Shown here one piece after another: positions 1-5,039 of a stretch of 5,039 bases of DNA. The notes under the pieces are model-generated. The model was given only the letters and a program-made list of their open reading frames with translations, had not been told where the DNA came from and did no database searches. Within the stretch, counting starts at the first letter, position 1; the number at the start of each line of letters is the position of its first letter. A program made the position numbers and the translations under genes. This DNA comes from Gammaproteobacteria bacterium (GTDB lineage Bacteria > Pseudomonadota > Gammaproteobacteria > BMS3Bbin11), in the NCBI GenBank assembly GCA_030636465.1, contig DAOVWW010000141.1, forward strand, positions 1 to 5,039, written 5' to 3'.

Positions 1-788
1 GCCAGACTTTCGCTAGTCAGCCCGTATAGATTGAAATATTCCTGTTCGCTGGGGATATAGGCGTTGGACATGCGTTCCTTCTGCAGTCTTAGCATCATTA
101 CTACATCGACGCCATCAAGACCCTCATGTAGATTACTATAAACGTGCACGCCCAGGCGCTCAATCTGAGCAGGTAGCAGGCTGTTGGGCGCAATAACTCT
201 GATCTCATGGACGCCAAGGCTATTGAGCGCATGAATTTGTGAACGGGCAACGCGTGAATGCAGGATGTCGCCGACAATAGCAACCCGCAGTTCGTGGAAC
301 GGCCCTTTGTACTGGCGGATGGTGAACATGTCCAGCATTGCCTGCGTCGGGTGGGCGTGCTGGCCATCACCGGCATTGATGATATGCACATGGTCGGGAA
401 CATGCTGGGCTATCAGTTCGGCCACGCCACTTTTGGCATGACGAATGACGAATAGATCGGTATGCATGGCCTCCAGTATATTGACGGTATCGAGTAGCGT
501 TTCGCCCTTGCTGGTTGCAGAGGTCGTCGGGTTCAGGTTGATGACATCAGCGGACAGGCGCTTGGCGGCGATTTCGAAGGTAGTCCGGGTGCGGCTGCTG
601 TTTTCAAAAAATAGATTGACGACGGTAAAGCCACGTAATAGCGGCAGCTTCTTTATTTCACGCTTACCAAACTGGGTGAACTTATCGGCAGTGGTCAGGA
701 TTTGTTCCAGGGTCTCTTTACGCAGGTCTTCGATAGAAAGGAAGTGGCGCAGTTTGCCGTTTTTTGTATATTGTAAGTTTTGGCTCAT
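1..788 (-). CDS. pyrB: Aspartate carbamoyltransferase catalytic subunit (3'-truncated by window edge)
   Basis: Condenses carbamoyl phosphate with L-aspartate to give N-carbamoyl-L-aspartate, the first committed step of cytoplasmic pyrimidine synthesis. About 262 residues are visible from the ATG at 788; the family has about 310-340, so roughly the last 50-70 are off the left edge. The carbamoyl-phosphate loop SSRTRTTFE lies at residues 64-72, the mobile-loop lysine in TSKGET at 92-97, HPTQAMLDM at 146-154, [11 protein letters not shown] at 173-183, and the aspartate-binding LRLQKERM at 233-240. The N-terminal part ([13 protein letters not shown]) reads like the Pseudomonas-type enzyme, which pairs with an inactive PyrC-like subunit; that partner would lie just beyond the window (inference). 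The start overlaps the pyrR stop by 4 nt (ATGA), which implies translational coupling. A GGGGA Shine-Dalgarno sequence sits 9 nt upstream. Product assignment is secure. Confidence 0.97.
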   Translation of the reverse strand, partial: MSQNLQYTKNGKLRHFLSIEDLRKETLEQILTTADKFTQFGKREIKKLPLLRGFTVVNLFFENSSRTRTTFEIAAKRLSADVINLNPTTSATSKGETLLDTVNILEAMHTDLFVIRHAKSGVAELIAQHVPDHVHIINAGDGQHAHPTQAMLDMFTIRQYKGPFHELRVAIVGDILHSRVARSQIHALNSLGVHEIRVIAPNSLLPAQIERLGVHVYSNLHEGLDGVDVVMMLRLQKERMSNAYIPSEQEYFNLYGLTSESL

Positions 789-1288
789 GATTTATTGTCC
801 CCGATAATTAGAGACATATTTTCAGGGCCAGTCAGTTTCACCTGCTGATCGTGGCTCAGGTCTATCTTTAAACCACAGTAATCGGCCTGGATGGGGAGCT
901 CACGGCCATTGCGTTCCAGTAGCACACAAAGCTTAATCGAAGCAGGTCTGCCGTAATCAAAGATTTCATTCATGGCCGCGCGTATGGTACGGCCGGTTTG
1001 CAGCACATCGTCAATCAGCAGAATATGACGGTTGCTAATATCCTCAGGCAATTGTGAGGCTTTAACCTTCGGGTTAAGGCCTATGCGACTAAAATCATCA
1101 CGATAAAAGCTGATATCAAGGCTGCCGCAGGGTTCTGACAATGCCAGTCTTTTATGAATAATTTCAGCCAGCCATGAGCCGCCGGTATGAATACCAATGA
1201 TGACAGGATTGCTAGAGAGCAGTGGAGTTAGATCAGAGACCAGTTTGTCGAGCAGAGTAGAGACTTCTACATCAATCTTCTTTGTCAT
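785..1288 (-). CDS. pyrR: PyrR family pyrimidine regulator / uracil phosphoribosyltransferase homologue
   Basis: A 167-residue type I phosphoribosyltransferase-fold protein. Visible signatures are [11 protein letters not shown] (31-41), [14 protein letters not shown] (60-73), the PRPP-binding loop [13 protein letters not shown] (89-101), the FDYGRPASI segment (110-118) and a C-terminal VKLTGPE (150-156). In Bacillus, PyrR binds pyr mRNA to control attenuation and has weak uracil phosphoribosyltransferase activity. In Pseudomonas-type operons it lies directly before pyrB and its activity is less clear. Here it overlaps ruvX by 17 nt and pyrB by 4 nt. An in-frame TAG 9 nt before the ATG fixes the start, although no good Shine-Dalgarno is correctly spaced there, which suggests coupling to ruvX translation. 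No attenuator hairpin is evident between ruvX and pyrB, so an RNA-based regulatory role in this operon is unproven. Its catalytic activity cannot be judged from sequence alone. Confidence 0.93.
   Translation of the reverse strand: MTKKIDVEVSTLLDKLVSDLTPLLSSNPVIIGIHTGGSWLAEIIHKRLALSEPCGSLDISFYRDDFSRIGLNPKVKASQLPEDISNRHILLIDDVLQTGRTIRAAMNEIFDYGRPASIKLCVLLERNGRELPIQADYCGLKIDLSHDQQVKLTGPENMSLIIGDNKS
798..802 (-). promoter_or_regulatory. Ribosome binding site of pyrB
   Basis: GGGGA on the minus strand, 9 nt before the pyrB ATG and inside the end of pyrR. It is the clearest Shine-Dalgarno sequence in the window and supports the chosen pyrB start. Seen directly; function inferred. Confidence 0.6.
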
Positions 1289-1709
1289 TCCCGGCTAGTC
1301 CATTCAAGAAGGTTTGCAGGATCTCGCGTGCTGCGTAGCTGTCGACAAGACCCTTCGAACGCCGGCTATTATAGCCTGCTTCGCGTATTTCAGATAGTGC
1401 CATGTGTGAGCTTAGTCTTTCATCCACATGATGAACGTTTAGCTGATAGCGTCCATGCAGACGATTGCCGAAGCGTTTCGCCTTTGGCGTGACCGGATTG
1501 TCGCTATTATCCATCTGGATAGGCCAGCCAACTATCAATGCCTCAGGCTGCCATTCTTCAATCAGGCGGGTAATATGCGGCCAGTCCGGCTGTTCATTTT
1601 TAACCATGACAGTATCGAGTGCTGTTGCGCTGTTTGATACGGTGTTGCCGACAGCGACGCCGATCCGTTTGGTGCCATAGTCAAAGCCGAGATAGGTCGC
1701 TGGCTTCAT
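1272..1709 (-). CDS. ruvX: RuvX/YqgF Holliday junction resolvase-like nuclease
   Basis: A 145-residue protein, normal for the family, with an RNase H-like fold. YqgF/RuvX is linked to processing of the 16S (pre-16S) rRNA 5' end and to Holliday-junction resolution; the rRNA role is the better supported. Visible motifs are LGFDYGTKRIGVAVG (7-21), VGWPIQMDNS (60-69, family VGLPLnMDG), VDERLSS (95-101) and VDSYAAREILQTFL (122-135). The acidic catalytic set appears complete: Asp10, Glu97 and Asp123. It starts with ATG overlapping the algH stop in an ATGA tetranucleotide, and its end overlaps pyrR by 17 nt. The algH-ruvX pairing is one of the most conserved neighbourhoods in gammaproteobacteria. 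Product assignment is secure; cellular role follows family knowledge. Confidence 0.95.
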   Translation of the reverse strand: MKPATYLGFDYGTKRIGVAVGNTVSNSATALDTVMVKNEQPDWPHITRLIEEWQPEALIVGWPIQMDNSDNPVTPKAKRFGNRLHGRYQLNVHHVDERLSSHMALSEIREAGYNSRRSKGLVDSYAAREILQTFLNGLAGNDKED

Positions 1710-2260
1710 GCCTGTCCGGAATAATATGACATTTTACTCAGGTCGATACCGGCCAGGCTAGCGGCGGCCTGCCAGCGAAGCTCGCTGGATGTATTAAATA
1801 TTATGTCATTTTGTGCGGCGGCATAGACCCAGGAGTTTTCAGCCATTTCATATTCCAGCTGGCCAGGTGCCCAACCGGCACAACCGAGAGCGAGTAAATA
1901 ATTTTCCATTTCCATGCCATCGGCCAGGGCTTCCAGGAAATCAAATGATGTTGCCAGATACAGATCCTTGCTTACCTGAATGGTTTGCTGCCATTTCTGG
2001 TGACTGTCATGCAGGATAAAGAGATTTTCCTGTCTGACGGGGCCCCCAAACCAGACAGGATGTTCGGGATGCAGCAACTTATTTGTTGCTAAACCAGCAT
2101 CGCTGAATAACTCAGCCACACTTAGTTCCAGCGGCTGATTAATGACCACACCCATGGCGCCTTCCTCATCATGGTGGCATATCAGCGTTACGCTGTGGCC
2201 AAAATTTTCGTCATCCAGTGTTGGCATGGCGATAAGAAAATGATTGCTGAGTGATTTCAC
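1706..2260 (-). CDS. algH: AlgH/YqgE family protein (UPF0301)
   Basis: A 184-residue cytoplasmic protein of the AlgH/YqgE family. The name comes from an effect on alginate genes in Pseudomonas, but no biochemical activity is firmly established. Family signatures are FLIAMP (8-13), GAMGVVINQPL (34-44), VWFGGPV (69-75), GCAGWAPGQLE (126-136) and a C-terminal RWQAAASLAGIDLS (162-175). It appears to start at GTG 2260 rather than at the internal ATG (Met12), because only the GTG start keeps the conserved NHFLIAMP N-terminus. That GTG overlaps the tonB stop in a GTGA tetranucleotide, with no strong Shine-Dalgarno close by, so translation probably depends on ribosomes finishing tonB. It overlaps ruvX by 4 nt at the other end. 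Length and motifs look intact. Confidence 0.94.
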   Translation of the reverse strand: MKSLSNHFLIAMPTLDDENFGHSVTLICHHDEEGAMGVVINQPLELSVAELFSDAGLATNKLLHPEHPVWFGGPVRQENLFILHDSHQKWQQTIQVSKDLYLATSFDFLEALADGMEMENYLLALGCAGWAPGQLEYEMAENSWVYAAAQNDIIFNTSSELRWQAAASLAGIDLSKMSYYSGQA

Positions 2261-3147
2261 TGGCTGGTCAGGCGATCTCCGTGTTGAAATTTCCAGGTGC
2301 GGGTGATGTGAATAATATCTACCTCATCACGAAAATTCTTTGGGAAAGGGGCGTAGGGTGCGGCCAGGCGCACAATGCGGATAGCAGCGTCATCGAGTGC
2401 TTTATGGTGTGAGCTGCGGCGCACATTGATATGGTCGAGTTTGCCGTCCGGGCGGATGGCAACGTCCAACACCAGGCTTCCTGTCAGGTTTCTACGTTTG
2501 GCTTCTTCCGGGTAGTTCAGGTTGCCTATGCGTTCGACCTTGGCGCGCCAGGCATCCATATAGGTGGCGTATTTATATTCACGCGTATTGGCCGTAAGAA
2601 ATTTTCTTCTCGGCCGTTTCTGATAATTCTCCTGTTGTAAGGATAACTCAGCGAGCAGACGCTCGCGTTCCTGGGTAAAATTCAGCGTTTCCGGCAAGCC
2701 TATTAATGCTTTCTGCTGCACGGTCTTCTCTTTTTTATTTTCCAGTGGCTGTGACACAGGAGATTGTTTGCTGGTTTTTGCTACCAGAATCTTGTCGGTC
2801 TGGGTGATAAGTTTTTCGCTAGCAGTACTCGGTGCCCGGAACATAGGTTGTTGCTGATTTTTTTTACCCGTTCCAGGTACGGGGGTTTTTGCCCGTAAAT
2901 CCTTTTCAGTATCTCCGCCCCCCTCCTGGCTGGCATTGGCCAGAAACGAGGCATCATCCGGTTCTTTCTCTGTATGTGTCTGCACCAGGGTGATTTCAAG
3001 TTGTGGTGCATCGTCATGGACGGGCTGTTTGGGAAGAGAAAAAGTCAGACCCAGTATCAGGACGATATGCAACAGCGCGGCACCCAGCAGGGTGATGCCA
3101 AGATCACTACTGCTGTCTGGTTCACTAAAAATGTCGGCGTAGCTCAT
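2257..3147 (-). CDS. tonB: TonB family energy transducer
   Basis: A 296-residue inner-membrane-anchored protein. TonB couples the ExbB/ExbD proton-motive-force motor to outer-membrane receptors. Residues 16-38 form one hydrophobic segment containing His27, which resembles the conserved transmembrane histidine of TonB. Residues 40-150 are a low-complexity polar periplasmic linker that is Gln/Lys/Thr-rich, with scattered prolines but no (EP)n(KP)n repeats. Residues 155-185 are a charged, probably helical stretch. The C-terminal TonB domain spans about 195-287, with NYPEEAKRRNLTGSLVLDVAIRPDG and a WKF near the end. The position directly before algH-ruvX-pyrR-pyrB matches Pseudomonas tonB3, a paralogue linked to type IV pilus twitching motility, so its client may not be iron receptors (inference). 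No exbB/exbD is present in the window. The start is ATG 3147 with a weak Shine-Dalgarno. The MITE-like element lies 24 nt upstream. Confidence 0.92.
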   Translation of the reverse strand: MSYADIFSEPDSSSDLGITLLGAALLHIVLILGLTFSLPKQPVHDDAPQLEITLVQTHTEKEPDDASFLANASQEGGGDTEKDLRAKTPVPGTGKKNQQQPMFRAPSTASEKLITQTDKILVAKTSKQSPVSQPLENKKEKTVQQKALIGLPETLNFTQERERLLAELSLQQENYQKRPRRKFLTANTREYKYATYMDAWRAKVERIGNLNYPEEAKRRNLTGSLVLDVAIRPDGKLDHINVRRSSHHKALDDAAIRIVRLAAPYAPFPKNFRDEVDIIHITRTWKFQHGDRLTSQ

Positions 3148-3171
3148 CGTCAGGTTGCTTAGAATTAATTT

Positions 3172-3195
3172 TTAAGGGAACCTCTATTTATTATG
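3172..3195 (+). repeat. Left terminal inverted repeat of the MITE-like element (with TTAA)
   Basis: 24 bases beginning TTAAGGGAACCTC and ending TTATTATG. They match the reverse complement of 3313-3336 at 23 of 24 positions; the single difference is A at 3179 versus C in the other arm. Weaker similarity continues a few bases inward. Confidence 0.9.
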
Positions 3196-3216
3196 GATAG
3201 ATCAGATTGCATTCAA
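3190..3216 (-). promoter_or_regulatory. Possible outward sigma70-like promoter in the MITE, toward tonB
   Basis: On the minus strand, TTGAAT (3211-3216; four of six matches to the -35 consensus) is followed after a short 15-nt spacer by CATAAT (3190-3195; five of six matches to the -10 consensus). The -10 box lies at the inner end of the terminal repeat. It would start transcription just upstream of tonB. The short spacer and AT-rich setting make a chance match quite possible. Confidence 0.25.
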
Positions 3217-3312
3217 AATTACTCATATCAAGGCAAGGATCGCACGTAATAGCTAGCTATTGCGAAGATTCTTAACGTAGAGATGGATGATTTTGGATGT
3301 GAGATGAATATT

Positions 3313-3336
3313 CATAATAAATAGAGGTGCCCTTAA
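3313..3336 (-). repeat. Right terminal inverted repeat of the MITE-like element (with TTAA)
   Basis: Inverted partner of the left repeat, beginning CATAATAAATAG and ending GTGCCCTTAA on the plus strand. Its last TTAA supplies the TAA stop codon of the Gx family gene on the minus strand. Confidence 0.9.
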
Positions 3337-3845
3337 GAGTTAGTCAGTCTTTTTTCTATTGCAGCGGCAATTATAGCGTTAAATACGCCAAAAAGAATGC
3401 CTGCGGTTATCAGTACAGGTGTTAATACCAGTATTCCAGGGTGTGGTATGAATAACCACCAGGCAACAACAAGCTGCGCCATAACGTGTGAGATACTGGA
3501 CAGTACGCTGACGCCAACCAGGCTTACCCAGCGGCGCATGGCAACCCACAGTAAGACCATCACCAACAGACTGGCCAGGGCTCCGCTTAGGCTCAAGATG
3601 AAAGTCGGTGACATAAAGGTTCCCAGCAACAGGCTGCCGGCAATTACCCGCAACAGGCTTACCCAGACGGCGAATCGCCAGCCGTAGCGAAATAACACCA
3701 GCAGGGTAATGATATTGGCCAGACCGGGTTTGACTCCGGGGACGGGACTGGGAAAGGCGGATTCCAGCACATGGATAGTAATCGCCAGTGCTGCAAAGGC
3801 GGCGATCTTCCTGTCCTCATCAGTAATTTCTAATGGTTTGTTCAT
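3333..3845 (-). CDS. Gx transporter family / heptaprenyl diphosphate synthase component I-like membrane protein (EetB-like)
   Basis: A 170-residue polytopic inner-membrane protein with about five hydrophobic segments. After a short cytoplasmic N-terminus comes the family signature FPSPVPGVKPGLANIITLL (31-49), then LFRYGWRFAVWVSLLRVIAGSLLLGTF (51-77) and a serine/glycine-rich SLSGALASL (85-93). Database names such as 'heptaprenyl diphosphate synthase component I' are probably historical: it lacks prenyltransferase aspartate-rich motifs and looks like an integral-membrane S-component-type fold. The same family includes EetB of Gram-positive extracellular electron transport loci, found with EetA (NusG domain II) and ApbE, exactly the trio here. 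The likely role is passing electrons from membrane quinol or related donors to extracytoplasmic flavoproteins (inference). The ATG start at 3845 has no strong Shine-Dalgarno; the gap to the upstream gene is 42 nt. The TAA stop lies within the MITE target duplication. Confidence 0.85.
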   Translation of the reverse strand: MNKPLEITDEDRKIAAFAALAITIHVLESAFPSPVPGVKPGLANIITLLVLFRYGWRFAVWVSLLRVIAGSLLLGTFMSPTFILSLSGALASLLVMVLLWVAMRRWVSLVGVSVLSSISHVMAQLVVAWWLFIPHPGILVLTPVLITAGILFGVFNAIIAAAIEKRLTNS

Positions 3846-3887
3846 CGCTAATATAGATAAACACTCAGAGTTTCTCTCAGAGGCTCT

Positions 3888-4256
3888 CTAGAAATTGATT
3901 CCGTCAAAACGATCTTCCTGTGATAACAATGAAACGCTGATCTTGTTTGGCAGACAAACGATGTGATCACCACTGCGTTGATGCCAGCCACTTAAAATAC
4001 ATATTTTACCGTTGCAGGGTGAATGGCTGAAGCGCACTTTGCCATCATAAATTTCGATTATGCTGTTACCGAGTTTACCTGCCACATTAATCTTCTGGTC
4101 TTTATTTATTGAATACGTAAGAGCTTGCTGGTCACTAACATTTATTTCTATTGCACTGCTGGTTCCAGGCTGATGTTTTGTCATGGACCAGGAAAGGGGG
4201 ATGAGCATCAGGCTGAAAACTAATATGAGCCAGTCACCAATTTTCATATTTATCAT
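3888..4256 (-). CDS. NusG domain II-containing membrane-anchored protein (EetA-like)
   Basis: A 122-residue protein with one N-terminal hydrophobic anchor (about 8-24) followed by a small extracytoplasmic beta domain. The NusG domain II family signature is at the C-terminus: SPCNGKICILSGWHQRSGDHIVCLPNKISVSL (79-110), with Cys81, Cys86 and Cys101. Despite the name it has no link to transcription factor NusG function. Members are exported or membrane-tethered and co-occur with Gx-family membrane proteins and ApbE; EetA of Gram-positive extracellular electron transport is one relative. The three cysteines could form a disulfide or bind a cofactor (speculative). The ATG at 4256 lies 18 nt after the apbE stop; Met4 (4247) is an alternative start that would trim three residues. 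No lipobox is visible. Family assignment is good; biochemical role is inferred from neighbours. Confidence 0.82.
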   Translation of the reverse strand: MINMKIGDWLILVFSLMLIPLSWSMTKHQPGTSSAIEINVSDQQALTYSINKDQKINVAGKLGNSIIEIYDGKVRFSHSPCNGKICILSGWHQRSGDHIVCLPNKISVSLLSQEDRFDGINF

Positions 4257-4274
4257 GGTGTTGAAGTTCCAAGT

Positions 4275-5039
4275 TCAAGTCAAAGGCTTGCTAATAATTA
4301 TTTCGCTGTCTATAAAATCGTCTTCCAGCTTAATTCTTTTTTGCATTGACGGGGTCATGATTATGCGTCCCTGCTTATCGATCATCATTACATCGCGTAT
4401 GCCCATGCTCTTTGCAATTTCCTGCCATCCTTCCGGGCCGGCTATAAATAGAGCGGTGCTTGCCGCGTCGGCAAGAGCGCCATCGTGATGCAAAACCGTA
4501 ACTGATGTGGATTTGTCTGCTGGATAAGCGTTACGCGGGTCTATGATATGGTGGTAGCGTTTGCCGTCATAAATAAAATAACGCTCATAATCACCAGAAG
4601 TAAAAACACATTCATTATCATTCAGATCTATGCTTGCCAGGATGCCTGCAGCGGAGGGATTGCGTATGCCTATCCTCCAGGGGCGTTTGCCCTGATTACC
4701 AATACCGCAGAGATCACCGCCAGCATTAATCAGGGCATTTTTTATGTTAGCGTCACGAAGTTTTTGTATAGCCTTTGATATGGCATAACCTTTTGCGATA
4801 GCTCCCAGGTCCAGTTTTAACTGAGGATTATGGCCACGCATTCTGTCGCCTTTGATCTCGATGTCATTTGCCAAAGGTAACTCTGCCAGAAGTTTGTCAA
4901 TCTCATTCTGGTCAGGGGGTGACTGCGGAAGTTCGTTGCCCTGAAAGCCCCAGGCCTGAATTAACTTGCCGATAGTCGGGTTGAATAAACTACTGCTTTG
5001 CAGGGAGTATAGCTTTGCCAGTTTAATTAAGTTCAGTAA
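4275..5039 (-). CDS. apbE: FAD:protein FMN transferase, ApbE family (5'-truncated by window edge)
   Basis: ApbE enzymes work outside the cytoplasmic membrane, using FAD and Mg2+ to attach FMN covalently to Thr/Ser of target flavoproteins such as RnfG/RnfD, NqrB/NqrC and FMN-binding domain proteins. The reading frame is open to the right edge and shows 254 C-terminal residues. Numbered from that edge, motifs are LFNPTIGKLIQAWGF (18-32), LDLGAIAKGYAISKAI (76-91), ALINAGGDLCGIG (102-114), WRIGIRNP (121-128), VFTSGDYERYF (145-155), HHIIDPRNAYP (163-173) and ALADAASTALFIAGPEGW (188-205). Asp191 and Thr195 match the metal-binding positions of the family. The missing N-terminus (about 80-100 residues) should carry the signal peptide or lipobox and the first flavin-binding residues. 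The TTG at 4874 is not the start, because family motifs continue upstream of it. It is the first of three closely spaced genes. Confidence 0.93.
   Translation of the reverse strand, partial: LLNLIKLAKLYSLQSSSLFNPTIGKLIQAWGFQGNELPQSPPDQNEIDKLLAELPLANDIEIKGDRMRGHNPQLKLDLGAIAKGYAISKAIQKLRDANIKNALINAGGDLCGIGNQGKRPWRIGIRNPSAAGILASIDLNDNECVFTSGDYERYFIYDGKRYHHIIDPRNAYPADKSTSVTVLHHDGALADAASTALFIAGPEGWQEIAKSMGIRDVMMIDKQGRIIMTPSMQKRIKLEDDFIDSEIIISKPLT

Larger units (their letters stand above)
3172..3336. mobile_element. MITE-like palindromic element with TTAA target duplication
   Basis: About 157 bp (3176-3332) flanked by TTAA at 3172-3175 and 3333-3336. The ends are near-perfect inverted repeats (GGGAACCTC... 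versus GGGCACCTC...). The interior is also roughly centrosymmetric around a perfect 14-bp palindrome, AATAGCTAGCTATT, at 3248-3261, so one strand could fold into one long hairpin. There is no coding capacity, so any movement would need a transposase supplied in trans. A TTAA duplication fits the YTAR target preference of some IS5-group elements, but the parent family is not identified. The right TTAA contains the stop codon of the upstream Gx gene. Other genomic copies cannot be seen from one window. Confidence 0.8.

Noticed and set aside
101..403. A minus-strand 100-residue open frame overlapping pyrB
   Set aside because: It lies wholly within pyrB in another frame and its Cys/Met/Arg-rich composition resembles no protein family; pyrB motifs fully explain this stretch.
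785..1310. A PyrR-responsive attenuator or binding loop before pyrB
   Set aside because: pyrR runs directly into pyrB with overlap, leaving no leader, and no antiterminator/terminator pair or T-run is visible at the ruvX-pyrR junction.
3172..3336. The long inverted repeat as a Rho-independent terminator after the Gx gene
   Set aside because: The stem is AT-rich at its inner end and no run of T follows the distal arm on the minus strand (it continues AAAATTAATT). It lacks the form of an intrinsic terminator, although a long hairpin could still impede read-through.
3570..3587. SGALAS (residues 87-92) in the Gx family protein as an ApbE flavinylation motif like SGAT
   Set aside because: The acceptor threonine position is not matched, and a serine/glycine-rich pattern at this point is, as far as I know, a normal feature of this membrane family. 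It is not evidence of covalent FMN.
3864..3882. Direct repeat CTCAGAG (3864-3870 and 3876-3882) between the EetA-like and EetB-like genes as an operator
   Set aside because: Only two 7-bp copies in a 42-nt gap; this is short enough to arise by chance, and no known operator is recognised.
4275..4874. A complete 199-residue ApbE starting at TTG 4874
   Set aside because: The same frame stays open to the window edge and encodes the conserved FNPTIGKLIQAWGF segment upstream, so the TTG is internal and the gene is simply cut by the window.

Overview
The window is a densely packed, single-direction (minus-strand) stretch of a gammaproteobacterial-type chromosome with moderate G+C. The evidence is the block tonB - algH(yqgE) - ruvX(yqgF) - pyrR - pyrB. 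This is the order I know from Pseudomonas and related gammaproteobacteria, where gshB usually precedes tonB and a pyrC-like gene follows pyrB. No rRNA, tRNA or CRISPR was seen, and genus cannot be fixed from this window.

Layout in the direction of transcription (right to left): a 5'-truncated apbE (FAD:protein FMN transferase; runs off the right edge); a small membrane-anchored NusG domain II protein (EetA-like); a polytopic Gx-transporter / 'heptaprenyl diphosphate synthase component I' family protein (EetB-like); a palindromic, MITE-like element of about 165 bp; tonB; algH; ruvX; pyrR; and a 3'-truncated pyrB that runs off the left edge. Gaps in the first block are 18 and 42 nt. In the second block tonB/algH, algH/ruvX and pyrR/pyrB overlap by 4 nt (GTGA, ATGA, ATGA), and ruvX/pyrR overlap by 17 nt. 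No gene-free stretch exceeds 185 bp.

Two functional themes are joined here. The right block looks like a flavin-based extracytoplasmic electron-transfer module: a flavinyl transferase plus EetA/EetB-like partners, related to the proteins of Gram-positive extracellular electron transport loci. It occupies the place where gshB would be expected. The left block is the conserved housekeeping cluster: TonB energy transducer, AlgH-family protein, Holliday-junction resolvase-like RuvX, and pyrimidine regulation and biosynthesis.

The most striking non-coding feature is the MITE-like element. It has terminal inverted repeats of 24 bp with one mismatch, counting a TTAA at each end that is probably the target duplication, and near-centrosymmetric interior sequence. 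It sits exactly at the stop codon of the EetB-like gene. Removing it with one TTAA copy leaves a 24-nt gap to tonB, so it probably split a formerly continuous operon.
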